Source: Alphaproteobacteria bacterium (GTDB lineage Bacteria > Pseudomonadota > Alphaproteobacteria > Caulobacterales > Parvularculaceae). From it: a stretch of 37,599 nucleotides of DNA. Positions 25,576 through 33,821 of the stretch are shown one piece after another. Within the stretch, counting starts at the first letter, position 1, and every line of letters begins with the position of its first letter. The translations under genes were made by a program, and so were the position numbers. Location: assembly GCA_016125425.1 (NCBI GenBank), contig WGLT01000030.1:1-37599 (forward strand). Reading direction: 5' to 3'. Below the pieces are notes generated by a model. The model saw nothing but the letters and a program-made list of their open reading frames with translations, had not been told where the DNA came from and searched no databases.

Positions 25576-26054
25576 GCAGCTTCTCCGGCGCGGGCGCGCT
25601 TTTTGGCGGAAGGAGCTTTTTTGCGGGACGCAGGGGGGAACGGCGTAACCACCGGCGCCGATTCAATCGCCGCGAACAGTCTTTCGGCCGCGTCATTCGC
25701 CTCGCCGAGAATCGGCGCGAGCGTATCGACGTATTTCCGGGTCGCGCCTTCGGCGTGATTGATCACCGAAGCCTCCATTTCGCCAAGTTCGGCGATCAGG
25801 CCCCGAAGCTGTTCGGCCTTCCGATCAGCATGCGAGATCGCAGCCTCGAGACGTTCAGCCGAAGCGTCCGCAGAACGCTTGGTGTCGCCGATCGCTTTTT
25901 TCATCTCCTCGGCGGAGCGGGAAAGCGCCGCAATGCCCGCGCCGAGTCCGCCCTTCATGGAGGTGAGACCCTTCAGCCGCCTGCTCAGAATGAGGCAGTA
26001 GAGACACGCAGTGCCGGATGCGGCGAGAAGCAGAAAATCGGTGACCATTTCCAT
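25572..26054 (-). CDS. DUF6468-like flagellar cluster membrane protein
   Basis: The 160-residue protein has one N-terminal membrane helix (about 4-24, ending before RRLKGL), a long coiled coil (about 40-110) and a basic C-terminal tail. The layout fits a small family, probably DUF6468, found between fliL and motE genes of alphaproteobacteria. No activity is known. It lies between the two and overlaps motE by four bases. Family assignment is from memory of the pattern. Confidence 0.6.
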   Translation of the reverse strand: MEMVTDFLLLAASGTACLYCLILSRRLKGLTSMKGGLGAGIAALSRSAEEMKKAIGDTKRSADASAERLEAAISHADRKAEQLRGLIAELGEMEASVINHAEGATRKYVDTLAPILGEANDAAERLFAAIESAPVVTPFPPASRKKAPSAKKRARAGEAA

Positions 26055-26063
26055 GACGGCCTC

Positions 26064-26576
26064 CTAGGTTAGAACGAAGTCTGTGATGAGAACGTCCGAG
26101 ATCGCGGCATTCGGGGCCACGAGCCGGAGCCTGCGGAGCATTTGCGAACGCAGCCGGGCCATGGCGGCCGGCTGCGAGAGGTCATTCTCATCGACCGCGC
26201 GGAGATAGCTGTTCAGGGTGTCGCGAATGCGCGGAATGACTTCGTTAAGAGTTTTTTCAGAAGTCGTGGTCGTTTCGAGACTGATCGTGATCTTAAGATA
26301 TTTTGAACGCGCGGACGCGCCGAGGGTCACGATCAGCGGGTCGAGATTCACATATGCGACATCATCCGGGATCGCCCGGGCGATATCTTCCTGGTCTGAT
26401 TTCGCCGGTTGCGGCGCGCATTTTTGCGAGGAAGGCGTCAGGAAATAGCCAGCCCCGGCTGCCGCTGCGCCGATGACGATAGCGCCGGCGGCGCTGAAAA
26501 CGATCGCCTTTACCGGAGATTTTTTCTTCTCTTCCGCCGCTTCAGGCGCCTGCTCTTCTTCTTCAACGTCGCTCAT
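26064..26576 (-). CDS. fliL: Flagellar basal body-associated protein FliL
   Basis: FliL surrounds stator units and supports torque. The 170-residue protein has an acidic cytoplasmic N-terminus, one membrane segment (about 23-44) and a periplasmic SPFH-like domain. That domain contains YVNLDPLIVTLGASARSKYL and ends ISDVLITDFVLT, both characteristic. ATG 26576 is chosen, and a TTG at 26582 is possible. It is divergent from fliF, with 147 bases between. Confidence 0.92.
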   Translation of the reverse strand: MSDVEEEEQAPEAAEEKKKSPVKAIVFSAAGAIVIGAAAAGAGYFLTPSSQKCAPQPAKSDQEDIARAIPDDVAYVNLDPLIVTLGASARSKYLKITISLETTTTSEKTLNEVIPRIRDTLNSYLRAVDENDLSQPAAMARLRSQMLRRLRLVAPNAAISDVLITDFVLT

Positions 26577-26697
26577 CTTCAAGAGTCCGTTTGCGGAATT
26601 CTTCCGCCGCGTCGCTGTCGTCTTCGTCCGATGTGTAACCTCCCTTTAATGATGAAACGGTAAACAAAACGCCGAGGATGTCGAAGACGTCCGAAAC

Positions 26698-26721
26698 CAG
26701 GCGAATTAACAGGCGCATTAA
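26698..26721 (+). repeat. Tandem 12-bp direct repeat before fliF
   Basis: CAGGCGAATTAA (26698-26709) is followed directly by CAGGCGCATTAA (26710-26721), one mismatch in twelve, ending two bases before the fliF ATG. The second copy's AGG could be part of the ribosome-binding site. It may be an operator or a simple duplication. The rest of the 26577-26723 spacer must hold divergent fliL and fliF promoters, which I cannot pinpoint. Confidence 0.6.
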
Positions 26722-26723
26722 AA

Positions 26724-28307
26724 ATGCAGGGACTGGTCTCAGTTTGGCGCATCATGACCCCGGCCAAGCGGGTCATGCTGATCGGCGCCGTCGCGGCGAC
26801 AATCGCGCTCTTCTCAATACTCGCGCGCACGGCGTCGACGCCGAATATGTCATTGCTCTTCGCAGGGCTCGACGGCCGGACATCGGGGGAAGTCGTCGCC
26901 GCGCTCGCGCGCCTGAATATACCTTATGACATTCGCGGCGACGCGATCTACGTGCCGTCGGCCAAGCGCGACGCCGTTCGCATGCAGCTCGCCGGCGAAG
27001 GCCTGCCGGAACAGGGCCAGGCCGGCTACGAACTTCTCGACAAGCTCAACGGCTTTGCGACGACGTCGGACATGTTCGATGCGACCTATTGGCGCGCGAA
27101 AGAGGGAGAACTTGCGCGCACGATCCTCGCGACGCCCGGGGTCAGAGCTGCGCGCGTCCATATCGCCGCGCCCAAAGAAGGCGCCTTCAGCCGAAACGCG
27201 CCGCCGACCACAGGCGCAGTGACCGTGACGATGGGCGCCAGCCCGCTCGAACCGAACCAAGCCAAGGCGATCCGCTATCTTGTTTCATCGGCGGTCCCCG
27301 GGCTGAAGCCGGAAGAGGTCGCTGTCATCGATTCCGCCCGCGGCGTCGTCCTGAGTCCCGGCTCCGATACTGACGAACTCGGCGTCGGCGGCGATGCGGA
27401 CGCGCGCGCGGCGAAAATGGAGAAAAACATTCTCGATCTTCTCGAAGCGCGCGTCGGACCGGGCAATGCGCGCGTCAAGGTGGCGCTCGATCTCGACATG
27501 GAGCGGCAGGCCGTCACCGAACACACCTACAATCCTGACGGACGCGTCATGTCCGGAAAGGAGACGACCGAAGTCACCGAGTCTTCAAACGGCGGAGGCG
27601 GGGGCGGACCGGTCACGGTCGCGAGCAACCTGCCGGAAGGAGACGCCGGCGCGTCGGGCGGCGCGAGCAACTCCCAGCGAACGGAAACGCGCGAGACGAT
27701 CAAATACGATATGTCGGACGTGAAGCGCGAAACGGAAAAACTCCCCGGCTCGATCAAGCGCATGAGCATCGCCGTCTTCGTCAATCAGATCGCGCAACCG
27801 GCGGCGGAGGATGGCGGCCAACCCGTAATGCGCACGCCGGAAGAACTCGATACGCTGAAAAAGCTCGTCGCCGACGCCGCCGGTCTCGACCCGAAACGCG
27901 GAGATTCGATCACGATCGAAGCGCTTCCGTTCAGGACTTCGTCGACCGAGGGAGTCCTCGTCAAGGCGAATCCGATGGGCGATTTCCTGCGCGCGCATCT
28001 GATGGATGCGATCAAGATCGGCATTCTTGCGCTCGTCACGCTCATACTCGGCCTCTTCGTCGTCAAACCCTTGTTCTCGACGAAAGGCGAGGCCGGGGCC
28101 GCCGCGCTGCCGGCCGCCGCCCCCTCCCCGGCCGCCGCGCCGGCGGAAGGCGGCGCAATCGCCGTCCAGCCTGCCTACGCCGAGATCGCGCCTCCCGCGC
28201 AAGAACCGGATGCGATCGAGGCTCTCAAACAAATCGCGGCTTCGAACACGGACGAGACGGCGAACCTGATCAAATCCTGGCTTGAAACGGCGGAGGACGC
28301 GGCGTGA
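26724..28307 (+). CDS. fliF: Flagellar MS-ring protein FliF
   Basis: FliF builds the inner-membrane MS ring, the base for rod and rotor. The 527-residue protein has a membrane helix at about 16-35, the ring-building domain with PYDIRGDAIYVPS and KLNGFATTSDMFD, and HTYNPDGRVMSGKE in the middle. A second membrane helix lies at about 432-452, and the C-terminal FliG-binding tail ends IKSWLETAEDAA. It is the first gene of a tightly overlapping operon with fliH, fliN, fliP and fliG. Confidence 0.97.
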   Translation: MQGLVSVWRIMTPAKRVMLIGAVAATIALFSILARTASTPNMSLLFAGLDGRTSGEVVAALARLNIPYDIRGDAIYVPSAKRDAVRMQLAGEGLPEQGQAGYELLDKLNGFATTSDMFDATYWRAKEGELARTILATPGVRAARVHIAAPKEGAFSRNAPPTTGAVTVTMGASPLEPNQAKAIRYLVSSAVPGLKPEEVAVIDSARGVVLSPGSDTDELGVGGDADARAAKMEKNILDLLEARVGPGNARVKVALDLDMERQAVTEHTYNPDGRVMSGKETTEVTESSNGGGGGGPVTVASNLPEGDAGASGGASNSQRTETRETIKYDMSDVKRETEKLPGSIKRMSIAVFVNQIAQPAAEDGGQPVMRTPEELDTLKKLVADAAGLDPKRGDSITIEALPFRTSSTEGVLVKANPMGDFLRAHLMDAIKIGILALVTLILGLFVVKPLFSTKGEAGAAALPAAAPSPAAAPAEGGAIAVQPAYAEIAPPAQEPDAIEALKQIAASNTDETANLIKSWLETAEDAA

Positions 28308-28900
28308 GCGGACCGCTTGTCCTCCTGGAGCGCTTCGACAGGCTCCCCGTCAGGGCCGCGCCGCGCCTTCCCCCGGCGAAAGCCGAGGACGACGCCGCCG
28401 ATCGCGCGCGAGAAGAGGGCTACGCTGAGGGATATGCGGCGGGCCGCGCGGCGGCCGAAGCCAAAGGCGCCGAAGACACGCGACTGCTCGCCGCCGTCGC
28501 GGCCGCTCTCGAAGCGCAAGCCGCCGCCGCGCCGGACAAGATCGCCGCCGAAGCGAGCGCCGCGCTCGTCGCCTTTCTGACGCATGTTCTCCCGAAACTT
28601 TCCGAGGCCGGTTTTGCAATCGAAGCCGCCGCCGCATTCACGAAGATCGCCGAGACCGCGCCGGATCTGGCGATCGAGATTTCGACCGCGCCCGATCACG
28701 CCAAGCGGCTTGAGGAATGGATCGCCCGGTTCCGGCCCGACGCGAAACTGACCGTGCGCGCGGATAATTCTCTGCAAGGCGCCGAGGCGAACGCCGCCTG
28801 GGTCGGCGGCGGGGCGGATTTCAACTGGGCCGCCGCCGTCGAGGAGTGCCTTTCCGCCCTCAATAAAGCCGTGAAGACCTTTTCCAATGGGGATAATTGA
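28304..28900 (+). CDS. fliH: Flagellar export regulator FliH
   Basis: FliH binds and restrains FliI and anchors it to FliN. The 198-residue protein has the Gly/Ala-rich GYAEGYAAGRAAAEAK repeat typical of FliH N-terminal helices. Its C-domain ends in a stretch containing WVGGGADFNWAA. The GTG start overlaps the fliF stop (GTGA), and the TGA overlaps the fliN ATG. Sequence similarity in this family is low, but composition and position agree. Confidence 0.85.
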   Translation: MSGPLVLLERFDRLPVRAAPRLPPAKAEDDAADRAREEGYAEGYAAGRAAAEAKGAEDTRLLAAVAAALEAQAAAAPDKIAAEASAALVAFLTHVLPKLSEAGFAIEAAAAFTKIAETAPDLAIEISTAPDHAKRLEEWIARFRPDAKLTVRADNSLQGAEANAAWVGGGADFNWAAAVEECLSALNKAVKTFSNGDN

Positions 28901-29250
28901 TGAGCGAACAGGACACAGCCGCTGAAGAAGCCGCGCCGAACGCCGAAACGGGGGAAGCGCCGGTATTCGATCGCCGTGACGGCGGCGAAACCAACAAGCT
29001 GAAGCGCGCAATTTTCAGCGTGCCGATCGAAGTCGTCGTTTCGGTCGGAACGGCGCGCCCGCTGATCGGCGATCTTTTGAAAATGCAGCGCGACGCGCTG
29101 ATACCGCTCGATTCCCATCTCGACGATCCGGTCGAGCTGCGCGTGAGAGATCGCGTCATCGCCCGCGGCGAGTTGACCCAAAGCGAGGACGGTCAGGGCC
29201 GGCTCGGCATCAGGATCACTGAAATCGTGGATATGTCCGACATCCTATGA
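28900..29250 (+). CDS. fliN: Flagellar motor switch protein FliN
   Basis: FliN forms the bottom of the C-ring and docks FliH-FliI. The 116-residue protein has a disordered acidic N-terminus and the SpoA-type core. That core includes VPIEVVVSVGTARPLIGDLL, LDDPVELRVRDRVIARGEL and RLGIRITEI. ATG 28900 overlaps the fliH TGA and has GGGGA upstream. fliM, its usual partner, is not next to it. Confidence 0.95.
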   Translation: MSEQDTAAEEAAPNAETGEAPVFDRRDGGETNKLKRAIFSVPIEVVVSVGTARPLIGDLLKMQRDALIPLDSHLDDPVELRVRDRVIARGELTQSEDGQGRLGIRITEIVDMSDIL

Positions 29251-29996
29251 ACGCCAGGACGCTCAGAGCTATCGCGGTGTTCGCCGCCGCATTCGCGCTC
29301 GCGCTTCTCGCGGGCGGGGCGGCGTCCGCGCAGGGATTAAATCTCGATTCGGCGCCGCAAGGGGCCGGCCTGAGCGCCCGTGTGATTCAGCTCTTCATGC
29401 TGGTCACGGTGCTGTCGATGGCGCCCGGCATCGCCATGATGATCACCTGCCTGCCTTTTATGGTGATCGTCTTTTCGATCCTGCGTCAGGCGATCGGCCT
29501 GCAGCAGGCGCCGCCGAACATGCTGATCATGAGCCTCGCGCTCTTTCTCACCTATTTCGTGATGGAGCCCGTGTTCGCCCAGTCCTGGGCGCAGGGCATC
29601 CAGCCGCTGCTCGATCACAACATCACCGAATCGCAGGCTTTCGCAAAAGCGCTCGCGCCGTTTGAAACGTTCATGCACGCGCGCGTTTCGCCGGCTGCGG
29701 TGGACGCGTTAACCGAAGTCGCTCCGAAGCGCGCGGCCGCGTCAGGCGGGACGCCGCTTTCCATCCTTATTCCCGCGTTCATGCTTTCTGAGATACAGCG
29801 AGCATTCGAAGTCGGCTTTGTCATTTTTCTACCTTTTCTCATTATCGACCTCATCGTCGCATCCGTTCTGATGGCGATGGGCATGATGATGGTGCCGCCT
29901 GCGGTCGTGTCCCTGCCGTTCAAGCTCGCCTTTTTCGTGCTGGCGAACGGCTGGATCGAGGTCGCGGGCGCGGTGGTGAAAGGGTACGGAACATGA
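29247..29996 (+). CDS. fliP: Flagellar export gate protein FliP
   Basis: FliP is the pentameric core of the export gate. The 249-residue precursor has a cleavable signal (about 1-28). Its membrane segments carry the family stretches LPFMVIVFSILRQAIG, IPAFMLSEIQRAFEVGF and PFLIIDLIVASVLMAMGM. It overlaps fliN by four bases and fliG by four bases. Its gate partners fliQ and fliR are 20 kb away. Confidence 0.97.
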   Translation: MNARTLRAIAVFAAAFALALLAGGAASAQGLNLDSAPQGAGLSARVIQLFMLVTVLSMAPGIAMMITCLPFMVIVFSILRQAIGLQQAPPNMLIMSLALFLTYFVMEPVFAQSWAQGIQPLLDHNITESQAFAKALAPFETFMHARVSPAAVDALTEVAPKRAAASGGTPLSILIPAFMLSEIQRAFEVGFVIFLPFLIIDLIVASVLMAMGMMMVPPAVVSLPFKLAFFVLANGWIEVAGAVVKGYGT

Positions 29997-31093
29997 GCGC
30001 GAACGCCGCTGCGCCGCGCCTGCCGGCGACTGAGGCGCAACTCTCCAGCGACGAACAAAAGGGAGCGCTGACGCTGACGGCGCCGCAAAAGGCCGCGCTC
30101 GTCATCGCCGCGCTCGGCCCGGAAGCGGCCGGCCCGATCATGGAGAAAGTCGGCGACAAACACCTCAAGGCGTTCGCGGAAGCCTATGCGCGCCTGCAGG
30201 ACGTTCCGCGCTCTCAGCTCATCCTCGTCGCGCGCGAATTCGTCTCGCGCATCGGCAAGAGCGACGACACAATCAAGGGTGGTTTCGAGGACGCGCGCGC
30301 CCTCATCGCAAAAATCAAGGGCGAGGAAGACGCAGCCAAGCTGCTGGAGGACATTGACGCGCCGGACGGCCGCAGCGTCTTTAACAAGCTCGATAAAGTC
30401 GACGACAAGGCGATCGCCGAATATCTCGAGTCGCAGCACCCGCAGACGGTCGCTGTCATCCTTTCACGGATGAATTCCGACAAGGCTTCGAGCGTCTTGA
30501 GCGTCTTGAAAAAGGAGGTCGCGGAAGACGCCATCATGCGCCTCTCGAAAGGCGTAAGCGTTCGCCGGGAAGCGCTGCGCGTCCTTGAAGAGACGATCGA
30601 CCGTGAATTCCTGGCGCCGGCCCGAAACGCTTCGAAGGCGAAAAAACCGGGCCTCGCCATTGGCGGTCTCATGAATAATCTTTCGCCCGACAAGCGCGAA
30701 GCCTTCCTGAAATTCATCGAGGAAAAGACGCCGGATATCGTCGAGGACGTAAAATCCTGCATCCTCACATTCGAGGATATTCCGGCGCGCGTTCCGCCGA
30801 ACGCCATTCCTCTCGTCGTCCGGCAAATGGATGCGGACGCTTTTCTCAAGGCGATGAAATACGGAAGGAAGAACGCGCCGGAATCGGTCGAATTCATATT
30901 CAAGAACATTTCGCAGCGCATGAAGCAGCAATATGAAGAACAGATGGACGCTCTGAAGCAGGTGACGCTGGCAGACGCCGAGGCGGCTCAGGCTTTGTTC
31001 ATGTCGACCGTGCGCCAGCTCGTCGCCGAAGGCGAGTTCCAGCTCGTCAAACCTGCCGATCCGGAGCAGGAAGAAGAAGTCGCCTATATCTAG
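29993..31093 (+). CDS. fliG: Flagellar motor switch protein FliG
   Basis: FliG is the torque-bearing rotor protein. The 366-residue protein has the N-domain TAPQKAALVIAALGPEAA and the middle-domain EHPQT-type motif in the form ESQHPQTVAVILSRM. Its C-domain has the charged helix KAMKYGRKNAPESVEFIFK followed by NISQRMKQQYEEQ, which faces the stator. It is the last gene of the fliF operon. It converges on manC with 12 bases between the stops and no hairpin. Confidence 0.96.
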   Translation: MSANAAAPRLPATEAQLSSDEQKGALTLTAPQKAALVIAALGPEAAGPIMEKVGDKHLKAFAEAYARLQDVPRSQLILVAREFVSRIGKSDDTIKGGFEDARALIAKIKGEEDAAKLLEDIDAPDGRSVFNKLDKVDDKAIAEYLESQHPQTVAVILSRMNSDKASSVLSVLKKEVAEDAIMRLSKGVSVRREALRVLEETIDREFLAPARNASKAKKPGLAIGGLMNNLSPDKREAFLKFIEEKTPDIVEDVKSCILTFEDIPARVPPNAIPLVVRQMDADAFLKAMKYGRKNAPESVEFIFKNISQRMKQQYEEQMDALKQVTLADAEAAQALFMSTVRQLVAEGEFQLVKPADPEQEEEVAYI

Positions 31094-31105
31094 GCGAAAG
31101 GCGCG

Positions 31106-32173
31106 TTAAAGCAGATCGTGGCGGCCGCGCGCCTTGAGCTCGTCGACCACTTTTTTCACATCCTGGGCGCGCGATTTCGGCGCAACGAGAACGGCGTCGC
31201 CTGTCGCGACGACGATCAGGTCTTTCACCCCTATGATCCCGACGAATGGCCCGTCCGTGCGCACGAGACAGCCTTCCGCGTCGAGGGCGTAGACCGCCGG
31301 GTGTTCGCCCGTTTCGTCGAGCGCAGACCATGAGCCGATATCGCTCCAGCCGAGTTCGATCGGCCCTACCACCGCGGCGCGCGAGGTTTTCTCCATAACC
31401 GCGTAATCGATCGAATCCGAAGGGCAGCGCGCGAATTCATCCGCATCCAGATCGATGCGCTTGCCGCGGCGTCGCGCCTTGTCGAGAGCGGACTCCGCCG
31501 CCGCGCGAATGTCCGGCGCGTGGGCCGCAAGCTCTTCAAGCATGACGCCGGGATCGAACAGGAAGACGCCCGAGTTCCAGAAATGCGCGCCGCCGGCGAG
31601 ATAACGGCGCGCCGCGCCGACGTCGGGTTTTTCACGAAACGCCGCGACCTGATAGACGCCCGGCGCGATCTCGCCGCCACGCTCGATATAGCCATAGCCC
31701 GTATGCGGCTCGGTCGGCTTGACGCCGAAGGTGACGATCGCGCCGCGGGCGGCGGCGGCCGCGCCCGTTTCGACGGCGGCGCGGAAGGCCGCGGGATCGC
31801 CGACATGATGATCGGCCGGCAGCAGCAGAACGAGAGCGCCCGGCGCGGCGCGCGACGCCCAGGCGGCCGCAAGCCCCGCCACCGCCGCTGTGTTTCTGGG
31901 CGCCGGCTCGGCGATCACGGCGGCGGAGGCGAGCCCCGCCTCTTCGAGCTGGCTTTCGATCGCTTCGGCGTGCGCGGCCCCGCCGATCACGGCGGCGGGC
32001 GCGAAGGGCGCGCCAGGCGCCGGCGCGACGCGCAGCGCCGCGTCCTGGAACAGCGTCCGTTCGCTCGCCAGCGCCAGAAACTGCTTGGGGCGGGCCTGGC
32101 GGGACATCGGCCAGAGCCGCGTCCCGGCCCCGCCGCACATAATCACGGGCTGAATTCTTAACGGGGCGGGCAT
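31106..32173 (-). CDS. manC: Mannose-1-phosphate guanylyltransferase
   Basis: The enzyme makes GDP-mannose from mannose-1-phosphate and GTP for surface polysaccharides. The 355-residue protein has the nucleotidyltransferase signature MCGGAGTRLWPMSRQARPKQ at the N-terminus, the product-binding FREKPD, FWNSGVFLF, and IELGWSDIGSW in the C-half. It is the short form without the phosphomannose isomerase domain of bifunctional AlgA/ManC. AAAGG precedes ATG 32173. It is not linked to flagellar function except by location. Confidence 0.92.
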   Translation of the reverse strand: MPAPLRIQPVIMCGGAGTRLWPMSRQARPKQFLALASERTLFQDAALRVAPAPGAPFAPAAVIGGAAHAEAIESQLEEAGLASAAVIAEPAPRNTAAVAGLAAAWASRAAPGALVLLLPADHHVGDPAAFRAAVETGAAAAARGAIVTFGVKPTEPHTGYGYIERGGEIAPGVYQVAAFREKPDVGAARRYLAGGAHFWNSGVFLFDPGVMLEELAAHAPDIRAAAESALDKARRRGKRIDLDADEFARCPSDSIDYAVMEKTSRAAVVGPIELGWSDIGSWSALDETGEHPAVYALDAEGCLVRTDGPFVGIIGVKDLIVVATGDAVLVAPKSRAQDVKKVVDELKARGRHDLL

Positions 32174-32241
32174 GGCGCGCCTTTCCTCATCGGCCTCTCC
32201 TCCTTTAAACGGGGCCCTGTCCCTGCGATAGCCCGCCGAGC

Positions 32242-32270
32242 TTGACGGGCGGTTGCGCCCGGGCTAGTCA
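32242..32270 (+). promoter_or_regulatory. Probable housekeeping promoter of rplU-rpmA
   Basis: TTGACG (32242-32247) and TAGTCA (32265-32270) are separated by 17 bases. TTGAC is the strongest part of alphaproteobacterial housekeeping promoters. The start would be about 75 bases before the rplU ATG, leaving a leader that could carry autoregulation, although no specific structure is evident. Confidence 0.5.
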
Positions 32271-32355
32271 CCGGCGCTCATTTTAACAACCGGACGAGAG
32301 AATCCGGGGCCAAAAAGGATCAGGGGCGCCAAATCGCGCTCACGGAGTCGGAGCC

Positions 32356-32982
32356 ATGTACGCAGTCGTCAAGACCGGCGGCAAGCAATATCGCGTCGCC
32401 AAGGACGATATCATCAAAATCGAAAAGCTTCCGGGCGAGGCCGGCGAGGCCGTCACGCTCAACGAAGTGCTCATGATCGGCGACGGCGCAGACGTCACGA
32501 TTGGCGCGCCATTCGTCGACGGCGCCTCGGTCGCGGGCGAGATCGTCGAACAAACGCGCGGGCCGAAGATCATCGTCTTCAAAAAGCGCCGCCGGCAGAA
32601 TTACCGCCGCAAGAAGGGCCACCGCCAAATGCTGACCGTGGTGAAGATCACGGACATTCTGACGAACGGCGCCAAGCCCGCGAAAAAGGCGGCGGCGAAG
32701 AAACCCGCCAAAGCCGAGGCCGCAGCGCCGGAAGCCGCGCCCGCATTCAAGGACGACGTTTCGCTGATCGGCGGCGTCGGCCCCAAACTGAAAGAAAAGC
32801 TCGAAGGCTATGGCGTCACGTCGCTCAAGCAGATCGCGGCGATGACAGAAGACGACGTCGCGAAAATGGACGAAGCGCTTGAACTGCACGGACGCGCGAC
32901 GCGCGATGAGTGGGTCGAGCAGGCCAAGGAACTGGTCGCCGGCAAACCGCCGCGCGCCAAAGCCGATCGCGACAACGCATAG
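32356..32982 (+). CDS. rplU: Ribosomal protein L21 with C-terminal helix-hairpin-helix extension
   Basis: Residues 1-103 are ordinary L21, with [18 protein letters not shown] and the RNA-binding block [15 protein letters not shown]. An Ala/Lys-rich linker (about 112-133) follows, then a helix-hairpin-helix-like domain ([19 protein letters not shown], and a tail including [18 protein letters not shown]). Total length is 208, twice the E. coli protein. Extended L21 proteins occur in alphaproteobacteria. What the extra domain does is not known to me. It is followed by rpmA after 18 bases. Confidence 0.95.
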   Translation: MYAVVKTGGKQYRVAKDDIIKIEKLPGEAGEAVTLNEVLMIGDGADVTIGAPFVDGASVAGEIVEQTRGPKIIVFKKRRRQNYRRKKGHRQMLTVVKITDILTNGAKPAKKAAAKKPAKAEAAAPEAAPAFKDDVSLIGGVGPKLKEKLEGYGVTSLKQIAAMTEDDVAKMDEALELHGRATRDEWVEQAKELVAGKPPRAKADRDNA

Positions 32983-33000
32983 AAAGACTGGAGACGGAAC

Positions 33001-33258
33001 ATGGCTCACAAGAAAGCAGGCGGCTCGTCGCGCAACGGCCGCGATTCGGCTGGCCGCCGCCTCGGCGTGAAGAAATTCGGCGATGAGCTTGTCGTCCCCG
33101 GCAATATCCTCGTGCGCCAGCGCGGAACCAAATTCCATCCCGGCGCCAATGTCGGCATGGGAAAGGACCACACGCTGTTCGCGCTCATCGCCGGCCGCGT
33201 GAAGTTCGCGCTGAAGGCGAAGGACCGGAATGTCGTTTCGGTCGAGCCGGCCGAGTAG
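33001..33258 (+). CDS. rpmA: Ribosomal protein L27
   Basis: The 85-residue protein begins [20 protein letters not shown], the flexible tail that reaches the peptidyl transferase centre. It has the conserved [19 protein letters not shown]. The N-terminus needs no processing, unlike Firmicutes L27. It is co-transcribed with rplU and followed by an intrinsic terminator. Confidence 0.98.
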   Translation: MAHKKAGGSSRNGRDSAGRRLGVKKFGDELVVPGNILVRQRGTKFHPGANVGMGKDHTLFALIAGRVKFALKAKDRNVVSVEPAE

Positions 33259-33305
33259 GCCGCGCGCGCCGGAAGGCCTTGCCGCATCCGAATGAGAAGT
33301 TCTCG

Positions 33306-33338
33306 AAAGAGAAGGCGCCGGCGCGCCTTCTCTTTTTT
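33306..33338 (+). terminator. Intrinsic terminator of rplU-rpmA
   Basis: GAGAAGGCGC (33309-33318) pairs with GCGCCTTCTC (33323-33332) around loop CGGC, followed by TTTTTT. Flanking AAA/TTT extends the stem. It lies 50 bases after the rpmA stop. The following 33339-33460 shows no gene. Confidence 0.92.
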
Positions 33339-33460
33339 GTTGCGGCCGAACGGCCGGGGAGCCTCCCTGGCGGCGGAGTTCGGGCGCGGGCCGACGGGCG
33401 GTCCAGAACCGCGATCGCCCTCGCCGCCCGGACCGGAACAGGCGGCCTGAGGATAGGCAT

Positions 33461-33489
33461 TTGACAGCCGCGCATGCGCGCCCTAAGTG
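33461..33489 (+). promoter_or_regulatory. Promoter of tRNA-Leu
   Basis: A perfect TTGACA (33461-33466), a 17-base spacer and TAAGTG (33484-33489) lie 12 bases before the mature tRNA 5' end. The spacer contains the palindrome CGCGCATGCGCG. Confidence 0.65.
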
Positions 33490-33501
33490 CGTCGCTCCGG
33501 C

Positions 33502-33586
33502 GCCCAGATGGCGGAATTGGTAGACGCGCAGGTTTCAGGTACCTGTGCCGCAAGGCGTGGAGGTTCGAGTCCTCTTCTGGGCACCA
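33502..33586 (+). tRNA. tRNA-Leu (anticodon CAG)
   Basis: This is an 85-base class II tRNA including encoded CCA. The acceptor stem GCCCAGA pairs with TCTGGGC. The anticodon arm CAGGT-TTCAGGT-ACCTG shows anticodon CAG (reads CUG). The T arm has GGTTCGAGTCC. The long variable arm is typical of Leu. An integrase gene starts 236 bases downstream, so the 3' end is the probable insertion site of the island. Confidence 0.97.
33562..33586 (+). repeat. Probable attachment core (attL) at the tRNA 3' end, with a decayed copy at 33756-33780
   Basis: P4-type integrases recombine at tRNA 3' ends, so the last bases of this tRNA are the likely core. Bases 33756-33780 match it in about 19 of 25 positions, including GAGTCC, TCT, GGC and the final CA. 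They may be a decayed second copy from an earlier insertion or chance. No intact second copy is visible to the right, so the far end of the island lies outside the window. Confidence 0.5.
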
Positions 33587-33686
33587 CTTGCCGGCCGCTT
33601 GCGTCCAGGCGCATCTAAAAATACCCTAAAAACATGGAGTTGAGCGATAGCCCGTACAGGGCTGTGCTCACACATCCATGAGCATG

Positions 33687-33701
33687 CCAACAAAATGTTG
33701 G
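33687..33701. promoter_or_regulatory. Inverted repeat before the integrase
   Basis: CCAACA-AAA-TGTTGG is a perfect 6-bp inverted repeat. A related GCCAACAAATG recurs at 33738-33748. Paired sites between an attachment core and int are good candidates for integrase or excisionase arm binding, or an int operator. The rest of 33587-33821 holds no gene. Confidence 0.35.
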
Positions 33702-33821
33702 TAGGTTTTGTGGCATTTTTCGGGGGTCCGACAGGGCGCCAACAAATGACACTCGGGTTTGAGTCCGCGTCTCGGCGTCAAATCCGAAAGCCTGATGTTG
33801 GGACGAATTGCAGGTGTTGGT

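Noticed and set aside
33759-33821. Upstream TTG start for the integrase
   Set aside because: It would run through the tRNA-like sequence and add 21 residues not seen in the family. ATG 33822 gives the normal N-terminus.
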